Assembly: GCA_013003675.1 (NCBI GenBank) | Contig: JABDIP010000136.1 | Location: 1 to 6,620, forward strand | DNA length: 6,620 nucleotides | Source of the DNA: Inquilinus sp. | Lineage (GTDB): Bacteria; Pseudomonadota; Alphaproteobacteria; DSM-16000; Inquilinaceae | Direction: 5' to 3' | Part shown: piece after piece, positions 1 through 5,156 of the stretch | Layout of the letters: the number at the start of each line of letters is the position of its first letter | Position numbering within the stretch: the stretch's first letter is position 1 | Position numbers and translations under genes: made by a program | Notes under the pieces: model-generated | What the model was told of the DNA's origin: nothing | What the model saw: only the letters and a program-made list of their open reading frames with translations | The model's database searches: none

Positions 1-39
1 ATCGAACTGCCCGGCCACATGGCGGCGGCCCGGCGCTGA
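1..39 (+). CDS. Possible C-terminal end of a gene entering from the left
   Basis: Frame 1 is open from the first base and closes at a TGA at 37-39, giving the tail IELPGHMAAARR. Third positions are mostly G or C, as in the neighbouring genes. Twelve codons are too few to identify a family or prove coding. If real, the gene converges on the PilZ-like gene. A 6-bp hairpin (CCGCGC 42-47, GCGCGG 54-59) follows the stop, but it has no T-run on either strand, so it is only a weak candidate for a transcript end. Confidence 0.25.
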   Translation: MELPGHMAAARR

Positions 40-103
40 AACCGCGCGCGGCGGCGCGGGCCGGAGCCGTCCGAACGGAAACTGCGCTGGAAAGAGGGCG
101 GCC

Positions 104-508
104 TTAGCGGGAGTCGTTGGGACGCCGGCCGGCGAGCCGGGCGGCGAATAGCTCGTTGATCCGCTCGATCTGCAGACTCGACACGCCGAAGAAGGTGCCG
201 GACAGGGTGCCGGCGGCGATGTCGCGCTCGTCGATTTCCGCCATCATGTTGAAGGATTGCGGCCCGTCGCCGGTCGGGATGATCAGGCGTACCGCCGTCT
301 TCTTCCCGGCGCGCAGGATCCCCTTGTAGTTGCCGCAGCGGAACCCGTTCATCCCCCAACTGTGCAAGGGCAGCACCTGACCGTCGATCGAGATGGTCGC
401 TACGCGACCGAGATCGATCTTCTCGTCGGCATTCCGATTCGCCGTGCCGGGGCGGTTGCGGCCGGTTTTCATCGGGCTGGCCAGAACTCCTGCGATTGTC
501 GCGGACAT
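104..508 (-). CDS. PilZ-like domain protein, 134 aa
   Basis: The protein is small, soluble and without a signal peptide. Residues 36-56 (VATISIDGQVLPLHSWGMNGF) resemble the first beta strands of a PilZ domain. In that family a dipeptide-linked D-x-S-x-x-G motif, often DWSxGGF in alphaproteobacteria, precedes a hydrophobic strand; here the segment reads SWGMNGF. The C-terminal stretch (GTFFGVSSLQIERINELFAARL) fits the last strand and helix. PilZ domains usually bind cyclic di-GMP through an RxxxR and this D/S motif. Here the Asp and Ser are replaced by Ser50 and Gly52 and no clear RxxxR is visible, so binding is doubtful. The first 30 residues are polar and probably disordered. The ATG at 508 has no clear ribosome binding site. 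Met13 at 472 has AGGAG 14 nt upstream and is an equally possible start. The gene is the last of the minus-strand group. Confidence 0.6.
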   Translation of the reverse strand: MSATIAGVLASPMKTGRNRPGTANRNADEKIDLGRVATISIDGQVLPLHSWGMNGFRCGNYKGILRAGKKTAVRLIIPTGDGPQSFNMMAEIDERDIAAGTLSGTFFGVSSLQIERINELFAARLAGRRPNDSR

Positions 509-600
509 TTCGCCCGACTCGACGTCGCTCGGGGGCCGTCGGTCAGGTCGTCCGAGACCCTATCGCGGTGCGAGCCGGTCGTCGACGAAAACGTTGCGGA

Positions 601-616
601 TCCAGACCGTTCTGGA
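601..616. promoter_or_regulatory. Short dyad TCCAGA-N4-TCTGGA, possible operator
   Basis: A perfect 6-bp inverted repeat with a 4-bp spacer lies about 93 bp upstream of the PilZ-like start, in the gap between two minus-strand genes. The length and symmetry suit a dimeric regulator, but a repeat of this size can occur by chance in G+C-rich DNA. Confidence 0.2.
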
Positions 617-652
617 ACCTACGGCTGTCGGCAGTCATCTCGGATCGACACC

Positions 653-683
653 CGATTGCGAAGTCTCGGCGACTTCGCAATCG
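653..683 (-). terminator. Perfect 13-bp hairpin after the 170-residue protein gene
   Basis: The arms CGATTGCGAAGTC (653-665) and GACTTCGCAATCG (671-683) pair perfectly around a 5-base loop. On the minus strand the hairpin begins 18 bases after the TAA of the 170-residue protein gene, where a transcript end or processing point is expected. No T-run follows, so it is not a classical intrinsic terminator. It may protect the 3' end of the cytochrome transcript or be a protein-binding dyad upstream of the PilZ-like gene. The inverted repeat itself is certain; its role is inferred. Confidence 0.45.
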
Positions 684-701
684 TCGTTGACAAACGCACG
701 G

Positions 702-1214
702 TTACCCGGGGAATTCGCAGACCGTGACCCGGGCATCGCCCTCGCCGACGGCGATCGACCAGCAGCTTATGCTGATCCGCAGCCCGCGAGCCGTTGGCTC
801 GGCCACCTCGCCGGTCGCCAGATCGACATAGACGATGCCCGTCTTCTCGGGGTCTCCCTCGCCGGCCTTGAGGAACACGTCGCGGTCGACCTGAACGATC
901 TCACCAAGGCTCTCCAGATCCGCCCGATCGCTGAATCCGACCTCGCGCCAATCGAGACTGTAGGAGAGTTCGGAGTGCGAGGGCACGAAAACGGCCGGCG
1001 ATTCGAGGACGCTGGGCAACAGCACGGCCGACTTGTCGCCATACTCTTCGATGCCGGGGTCGAGGGCGACCAACAGATCCTGGTGCCGACCGAGATGGTC
1101 CTGCCGATAGGCCTTGAGGCACAGGGTCGTGCGACCTTCCAGCCGCGCCACAAAGATCTCACCGGGCGCGACTTGTCCGAAGTCCGCCACCCTTCCATAG
1201 CTGTTGATCTTCAT
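702..1214 (-). CDS. Hypothetical protein, 170 aa, downstream of cytochrome c
   Basis: I do not recognise the family. The protein starts MKINSYGRVADFGQV and is acidic, with no signal peptide or membrane segment, so it is probably cytoplasmic. It alternates short hydrophobic strands with charged loops (GEIFVARLEGRTTLCLKAY, TGIVYVDLATGEVAE, LRISISCWSIAVG), which suggests a mostly beta fold. The start is chosen at 1214 because GGAGG (1220-1224) lies 5 bases upstream. The frame stays open further upstream, but that part overlaps the cytochrome gene and has Arg/Pro-rich shadow composition. The gene begins 44 bp after the cytochrome stop on the same strand and is probably cotranscribed with it. A strong hairpin at 653-683 follows its stop. 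Confidence 0.75.
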   Translation of the reverse strand: MKINSYGRVADFGQVAPGEIFVARLEGRTTLCLKAYRQDHLGRHQDLLVALDPGIEEYGDKSAVLLPSVLESPAVFVPSHSELSYSLDWREVGFSDRADLESLGEIVQVDRDVFLKAGEGDPEKTGIVYVDLATGEVAEPTARGLRISISCWSIAVGEGDARVTVCEFPG

Positions 1215-1258
1215 CGTTGCCTCCAGGCCGGTGTCACCTGGCTTGCCGGCCGAATCCG

Positions 1259-1594
1259 CTAGCGTGCCTTCAAGCTCTCCAGATAGGCGATCACATTCTC
1301 GATCTCCTGGCGGGTGAGGTCGAGATTCGGCATCGGCGGGTGCGGCTCGGCGAGCCAGCCACGCAGGCGGTCGTCGGTCAGACCGGTGTCGTTGGCGATT
1401 GTCGTGAATGGCCGACCGATGGCGGAGCCGGGGCCGTCCGGCCCGATGAGGTGGCATTCGACGCACCAGCGCGCGGCAATGGCGCGGCCGCCACGCTCGC
1501 TTCCCTGCGCGGCGGCCGGGCTCGGCAGGGCGGTCAGTGCCGCCGTCGCCAGCGCCACGCCGAGGACGACGCCGAATCCTTCATTCCACCACAT
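1259..1594 (-). CDS. Small secreted class I c-type cytochrome, 111 aa
   Basis: This is a periplasmic monohaem electron carrier. Residues 1-29 form a signal peptide: a short start, a hydrophobic core (VVLGVALATAALTAL), and AAA before Gln30 as the likely cleavage site. The haem motif CVECH is at residues 44-48. Met88 in HPPMPNLDLT is the probable distal ligand, and the C-terminal helix (EIENVIAYLESLKAR) is typical of class I cytochromes. The mature part of about 82 residues is normal for the family. The start at 1594 is supported by AGAGG 8 bases upstream; an in-frame ATG at 1636 lacks a ribosome binding site and would put charged residues before the signal peptide. Its redox partner cannot be told from this window. 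The 170-residue protein gene follows and is probably in the same operon. Confidence 0.92.
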   Translation of the reverse strand: MWWNEGFGVVLGVALATAALTALPSPAAAQGSERGGRAIAARWCVECHLIGPDGPGSAIGRPFTTIANDTGLTDDRLRGWLAEPHPPMPNLDLTRQEIENVIAYLESLKAR

Positions 1595-1687
1595 CGCCCG
1601 TGCCTCTTTGTATCGCGTCTGAATCCCACGGATCATCGGACGGGCACCGCCGTCGCGGCATTGATTCAGCTCAACCTGTCACCGAAA

Positions 1688-1708
1688 CCGGCGATGCCGG
1701 GGCGTCGG
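1688..1708 (-). terminator. Weak hairpin between the candidate peptide and the cytochrome gene
   Basis: The core CCGGC-GAT-GCCGG (1688-1700) is a 5-bp stem, extended by an outer CCGA/TCGG pairing across a small internal loop. On the minus strand it follows the 19-codon reading frame by a few bases. Only TTT lies nearby, within the stem region, so termination or attenuation is speculative. Confidence 0.2.
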
Positions 1709-1710
1709 AG

Positions 1711-1770
1711 TCAGGCGCGCCCGTCGGTCGGGTGCGGGCCGTCCAGCGGATGGCGCGGCTTTTCGGTCAT
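1711..1770 (-). CDS. Possible 19-residue peptide or leader ORF
   Basis: An ATG at 1770 opens a 19-codon frame, MTEKPRHPLDGPHPTDGRA, ending in TGA at 1711. AAGGA (1781-1785 on the plus strand) is 10 bases upstream, an acceptable ribosome binding site. The peptide is hydrophilic and rich in proline and histidine, with no signal sequence. It lies 116 bp upstream of the cytochrome start on the same strand, so it could be a leader peptide, a real microprotein or chance. I know of no family match. Confidence 0.3.
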   Translation of the reverse strand: MTEKPRHPLDGPHPTDGRA

Positions 1771-1869
1771 GACTCGTGTGTCCTTGTCGGTCGCGGTTGA
1801 GTCAGTTTCCGGCGGGTTCGTCAAAATCGAGTAGCCGCCAATAACCGACCGCGACAGCGCGGGCCGCCG

Positions 1870-2037
1870 TCAGATTTCCGCAACCTTCAGAATCACCTTG
1901 GTCGACAGACGATCAGTGAGCTGCCGAAGCTGCTCGGTGATCTGCTCCAACTGCTCCTGTTCCGGCCGATTTTCCAGCCGGCACCGGTCGATCAACTCCG
2001 CCGCATGGCGCAGATCCCGGATGGTTCCCCTAATCAT
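1870..2037 (-). CDS. Coiled-coil-type microprotein, 55 aa
   Basis: The frame runs from ATG 2037 to TGA 1870. The product starts MIRGTIRDLRHAAELIDRC and continues with a Gln/Glu/Leu-rich amphipathic helix (EQEQLEQITEQLRQLTDRL, residues 27-45) in which leucine or isoleucine recurs at 3-4 residue steps. This looks like a short coiled coil, probably oligomeric and cytoplasmic. GGGGGA (2043-2048 on the plus strand) is 5 bases upstream of the start. The amino-acid composition is that of a real soluble protein, whereas the opposite-strand frame over the same bases is Ser/Arg-rich and unlikely. It diverges from the exported protein gene at 2208. No family is recognised and no function can be assigned. 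Confidence 0.6.
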   Translation of the reverse strand: MIRGTIRDLRHAAELIDRCRLENRPEQEQLEQITEQLRQLTDRLSTKVILKVAEI

Positions 2038-2207
2038 GCCCGTCCCCCGTACGGTCTCTGTGGTCGCAAGCAGCGTCCCCCAAGGCGGCTAAGGTGACGT
2101 TAACGCGGACACGGTTTTACGAGGGAAAAGGGTCGAATTGTGGCGTAATCGCTGGCATCCCGACGGCTTCCGACCTATCAAGGGCGAAAACCAGCACAGT
2201 GGTCGCC

Positions 2208-2693
2208 ATGTCATCGCTTCGATTTGTCCTCGCCGCCGGTCTCGCGGCATTCCTGATCATCGCCGGGCCGGCACGGGCGCAGTTCGCGATGGATGCGACG
2301 GCCGGCGATGCCGCGCGCGCCATGGGCATGCCGACGGTCGGCGACATGGCGGTCGGTCAATCCGGCTATGTCGCCTCTTTCACGCCCTGCATCGAGCGGC
2401 AGGGCCTGTTTCTGCCGGCTCTCGCCACGGTCACCCAGGAACCGCTTTCCTTCGCGCAGAATCTGCTCATCGAGATCGACCCGAGCGGCAACATCCTGGC
2501 CAGGCTCTATGTTGGCGACGATGTGCCGGACCGCGCCCAGGGCCTGCGGCAATTGGCGCTGACAATCGCCAACGCGTCGAGCTGCGCCGCTGAGAACTAC
2601 TACTTCCCCAACGACTACAGCGATCTGCTGGCGATCGTCTCGATCAATGGCCATACCGGATTGGCCCCACTGATCCAGTCGCTCCAGCCATAG
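2208..2693 (+). CDS. Exported hypothetical protein, 161 aa
   Basis: Residues 1-24 form a Sec signal peptide (MSSLRFVLAAGLAAFLIIAG, then PARA before Gln25), so the protein is probably periplasmic or secreted. The mature part has two cysteines, Cys61 and Cys125, which could form a disulfide. It contains a segment of alternating beta character (LLIEIDPSGNILARLYVGDD) followed by a helix (RAQGLRQLALTIANA). I do not recognise the family. The start at 2208 gives a clean signal peptide. An in-frame GTG at 2199 is an alternative, since AAGGG (2180-2184) is nearer to it. The open frame further upstream, to 2094, would bury the signal peptide. The gene is transcribed away from the microprotein and towards the DUF262 cassette, but the intervening terminator makes cotranscription with the cassette unlikely. 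Confidence 0.85.
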   Translation: MSSLRFVLAAGLAAFLIIAGPARAQFAMDATAGDAARAMGMPTVGDMAVGQSGYVASFTPCIERQGLFLPALATVTQEPLSFAQNLLIEIDPSGNILARLYVGDDVPDRAQGLRQLALTIANASSCAAENYYFPNDYSDLLAIVSINGHTGLAPLIQSLQP

Positions 2694-2742
2694 ACCGCGG
2701 AATGCGCCGGTTTAGCGATCAGCAATAAACTTTTTCTATTTG

Positions 2743-2752
2743 AATACGTATT
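2743..2752. promoter_or_regulatory. Perfect palindrome AATACGTATT upstream of a promoter
   Basis: This 10-bp palindrome lies five bases before the putative -35 hexamer at 2758, within a stretch (2721-2750) that is only about 23% G+C in a G+C-rich window. The position suits an activator or repressor half-site, or an UP-like element. Its function is inferred from position only. Confidence 0.3.
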
Positions 2753-2757
2753 GGGCG

Positions 2758-2786
2758 TTGGAATGCGGTCCGCCATGCGCTATTAT
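2758..2786 (+). promoter_or_regulatory. Sigma-70-type promoter TTGGAA-17-TATTAT
   Basis: TTGGAA (2758-2763) and TATTAT (2781-2786) are separated by exactly 17 bp, and A+T-rich DNA lies upstream. Each hexamer differs from consensus at one or two positions. This is the best promoter I can see in the window. Transcription would start near 2792. It would serve the short transcript that ends at the terminator at 2852-2883 and, by read-through, the DUF262 operon. Confidence 0.55.
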
Positions 2787-2791
2787 CGTTC

Positions 2792-2883
2792 ATCCGCAGG
2801 GTAATTATATTCCTTGACCTCCCTGTAGCCTGTTGATGGCACTCCAGCACTGGCCGCTGTCCCTTGGGGCAGCGGCCATTTTT
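2792..2883 (+). ncRNA. Candidate small RNA of about 90 nt upstream of the DUF262 cassette
   Basis: The stretch between the promoter and a strong intrinsic terminator has no convincing reading frame with a ribosome binding site. The predicted RNA can fold into a 5' stem (CAGGG 2797-2801 with CCCTG 2821-2825, enclosing an A+U-rich arm), a small GCC/GGC hairpin near 2828-2840 and the terminator stem. I do not recognise it as 6S, SRP, RNase P, tmRNA or a known riboswitch. It may act in trans, be a leader that controls entry into the DUF262 operon by attenuation, or be a partner of the cassette. The promoter and terminator are visible; the RNA itself is inferred. The 5' end is approximate. Confidence 0.45.
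2852..2883 (+). terminator. Intrinsic terminator before the DUF262 gene
   Basis: GGCCGCTG (2852-2859) pairs perfectly with CAGCGGCC (2870-2877). The stem continues through a T-G wobble and C-G pairs into a tight loop, and is followed by A and five T residues (2879-2883). This is a textbook plus-strand intrinsic terminator. It ends any transcript from the promoter at 2758-2786 or from the exported protein gene, and would insulate or attenuate the downstream operon. Confidence 0.8.
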
Positions 2884-2930
2884 CGGTCCTTTCCGACCAC
2901 GAGCGGCTTCGGGATGGACAATCCGGCGCG

Positions 2931-4076
2931 GTGGCGACACTCTCCGGCATCACTTTGCCCGATCTTGCCCGCCCAATGCCCTTGCCGCCAGATAGCGACA
3001 CTCCCGCCGACGACCCCGGTCCGCCGCCGGATACGGCAACCGCGGCAAGGCTCGACCCGGCTGCTCTCGACATCGAATCGCGGCCGGCAACGGTCGAAGA
3101 ATTGCTCCAGCGGTTGCGTGACGGCGAACTGGCGTTGGGCACCGCCCGGCCGCCCTGGCGGCAGGCCAACAAGAGCCGGTTGATCGAAAGCCTGCTGGTC
3201 CGCATCCCGCTGCCTTCGCTCTATATCGATGCCGTCGACCAGACCCACTGGGTCGTGATCGACGGAACCAGGCGGCTGACAGCTTTGCAGGGATTCGCCG
3301 TGGATCGCGATTTCGCGCTGAGCGGCCTCGACTACCTCCCGGAACTCGAAGGCACCGGCTTCGACGATCTGCCGCGGGCGTTGAAACGGCGGCTGATGGA
3401 GACCGCGCTCGCCGTCGAGTTGGTCAAGCCGGGTGCGCCGCAGGCGGTGCGCGCCAATCTGTACCGGCGGCTCAACACGGTCGGCGGGCCGATGCCGGAG
3501 CAGGAGATCCGTGACCGGCTGTATCGGAATGCCGCCGGCTTCCTGACCGGGCTGACCGGCACCGAATCCTGGCGCGGCGCCGTCGGCGACGGCATCGATG
3601 GCGGCGGGCCCGACGACCGCGAGGCCGCCCTTCGGTTCCTGGCACTGTTTCCGCTCGCCCATCCGCCGCCGATCGAAGGCGATCTCGACACCGTTCTCGA
3701 CCAGGCGGCGGCTGCTCTGGACGCCGGCGGCCTGGAGGCGATGATCCGCCGCGACCTGTTGGCGCGGCGCCTCACCGCCGCGCTGGAGACCGCCGCCGGC
3801 CTGTTCGGTGACGGCGCGTTCGGCCGCGGCGGAAGCGAGGCGGCTGCGCCGGGAATCGCGCTGATCGACTGTTGGTCCGTGCCGCTTGCCCGGCTCGACG
3901 CAACCGAAGCGGGACGGCTGCTCGCCAAACGTGAGGAGGTTATCAAAGCGTTCACCGAATTGCTGCAGGATCAGGACTTCGCGGCGTCGGTTGGGGCGGG
4001 GGAGAAGGACCCCGCCGCGATTCTCCGACGCTTCACCGAGATCCACGATCTGGTCGGCAAATTCGCGAGCGCATGA
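2931..4076 (+). CDS. DUF262 domain protein, first gene of three-gene cassette, 381 aa
   Basis: DUF262 is a ParB/Srx-like fold found in GmrSD-type restriction enzymes and other defence proteins, where it is thought to bind or hydrolyse nucleotides. Residues 1-45 are Pro/Asp-rich and probably disordered. The domain follows: WRQANKSRLIESLLVRIPLP (76-95) then VVIDGTRRLTALQGF (108-122), corresponding to the family's IDGQQRLTAL. Further on, ANLYRRLNTVGGPMPEQEIR matches the F-x-R-I-N-T-G-G-x-x-L-x-x-Q-E-I-R element. The usual C-terminal HNH nuclease (DUF1524) is absent, so this is a stand-alone DUF262 protein. The key motif reads DGTRR instead of DGQQR, which may alter catalysis. GTG 2931 is the first conventional start in frame after a stop at 2826, but its ribosome binding site is weak; ATG 2976 (Met16) is an alternative. 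Its TGA overlaps the ATPase start as ATGA, indicating coupled translation. Confidence 0.88.
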   Translation: MATLSGITLPDLARPMPLPPDSDTPADDPGPPPDTATAARLDPAALDIESRPATVEELLQRLRDGELALGTARPPWRQANKSRLIESLLVRIPLPSLYIDAVDQTHWVVIDGTRRLTALQGFAVDRDFALSGLDYLPELEGTGFDDLPRALKRRLMETALAVELVKPGAPQAVRANLYRRLNTVGGPMPEQEIRDRLYRNAAGFLTGLTGTESWRGAVGDGIDGGGPDDREAALRFLALFPLAHPPPIEGDLDTVLDQAAAALDAGGLEAMIRRDLLARRLTAALETAAGLFGDGAFGRGGSEAAAPGIALIDCWSVPLARLDATEAGRLLAKREEVIKAFTELLQDQDFAASVGAGEKDPAAILRRFTEIHDLVGKFASA

Positions 4077-5152
4077 TCCGCACCCTTCGTCTGTCCAACT
4101 TCAAATGCTTTGAAGACCAAGCCCTGACCCTGGGGCCGATCAGCTTGCTGACCGGCTTGAACGGGATGGGCAAGTCGTCGTCGATCCAGGCGCTGCTGTG
4201 CCTGCAGCAGTCCGAGGGCGACCGGCTGTCGCTGAACGGCGAACTGGTCCAGATCGGCACCGCCTCGGATGCACTCTATGAGCACGCCGAGGACGACGAG
4301 ATCGCCATTGCCCTCGACGACCGCTAATACCGCTTCCTCTACGATCAGCCGACGGCGAACGAGCTTGCCATCGTCGACGGGGCGAGGCCGCTGGACCGGC
4401 CGCTCGACGCCGATGGCTGGCAGTACCTCAACTGCGAGCGGTATGGCCCGCGCAGCGCCCTGGCGATGAACGACACGGTCGTGCGGGACCGGCGCCAGCT
4501 CGGCATTCGCGGCGAATATGCGGCGCATTTCCTGGCGGTGCACGCGAAGCTGACCGTGCCAAAGCATCTGCGTCATGCAGAGGCCGCCGCCAATCAGCTG
4601 CAGTCCCAGGTCGATGCCTGGATGGGCGAGGTGTCCCCGGGCACGCGGCTGAGCGCGTTGCCGCTGCCAGAGGTCGACATGGTGCGGTTGTCGATCAATT
4701 TCGCCGACCGCCAGGGCAAGACCCGCGGCTATCGGCCGACCAATGTCGGCTTCGGCATCAGCTACATCCTGCCGGTGATCATCGCCGGCCTGGCCGCCCA
4801 GCCGGGCTCGCTGCTGATGGTGGAAAACCCGGAGGCCCATCTGCATCCGCGCGGCCAGGCGCGCATGGGCGAATTCCTTGCCCTCGTGTCGCAGGGTGGC
4901 GTGCAGGTGCTCCTGGAAACCCATAGCGACCACCTGCTGAACGGCATCCGTCTCGCGGTCCATGGCGGCCGCGTGCCGCCGGACGACGTGGCGATGCACT
5001 ATTTCACCAAGACGGCGGAGAAGGGGCGCTCGGTGCACAAGGTGCTCTCGCCGAAGATGGACCGCAACGGCCGCATCGACAATTGGCCGGACGGCTTCTT
5101 CGACGAATGGGACAACGCCCTCAACCACCTCATCCTGCCGGCTCAGAGCTAG
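4073..5152 (+). pseudogene. AAA ATPase with C-terminal DUF3696, broken by an in-frame TAA
   Basis: The full frame would give 358 residues plus one stop, a normal length for this OLD/RecF-like ATPase family. The N-terminus MIRTLRLSNFKCFEDQ is the typical opening. Walker A is GLNGMGKS (28-35). Counting through the stop, a signature-like GFGISYILPVI precedes the Walker B region LLMVENPEAHLHP (247-259), then LLETHSDHLL (280-289) with the switch His. The end (VHKVLSPKMDRNGRIDNWP and FFDEWDNALNHL) is DUF3696. TAA at 4325-4327 interrupts codon 85, after LDDR and before YRFLYDQP; the frame is the same on both sides with no indel. The following T (TAAT) is a strong termination context. A restart at ATG 4466 has no ribosome binding site and would lack Walker A. 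I therefore call it a pseudogene; a sequencing error or true readthrough are the alternatives. It begins in a 4-base overlap with the DUF262 gene. Confidence 0.85.
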
Positions 5153-5156
5153 CGCG

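Noticed and set aside
393..1262. Long plus-strand reading frame of 289 codons
   Set aside because: It lies antisense to three better-supported minus-strand genes, crosses their gaps and has shadow-type composition with no recognisable motif.
1215..1466. 84-residue N-terminal extension of the 170-residue protein
   Set aside because: It overlaps the cytochrome gene in another frame, is Arg/Pro-rich shadow sequence, and a good ribosome binding site supports the start at 1214.
1898..2092. Plus-strand 64-residue Ser/Arg/Cys-rich reading frame
   Set aside because: It is antisense to the 55-residue microprotein, which has better composition and a ribosome binding site.
2792..2883. Retron, CRISPR or tRNA-type element upstream of the cassette
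   Set aside because: No reverse transcriptase, no repeat-spacer pattern and no cloverleaf or T-loop sequence was found; only a generic promoter-terminator unit is supported.
2914..3183. ATG 2914 as the start of the DUF262 gene
   Set aside because: It is in a different frame from the DUF262 motifs and ends at 3183 without family similarity.
2805..4046. Long minus-strand reading frame of 413 codons opposite the DUF262 gene
   Set aside because: The plus strand has clear DUF262 motifs; the antisense product is Arg/Gln-rich and is a by-product of G+C-rich codon use.
4466..5152. Independent 228-residue protein restarting after the TAA
   Set aside because: There is no ribosome binding site before ATG 4466, and the family-like sequence continues unbroken from just after the stop at 4328.
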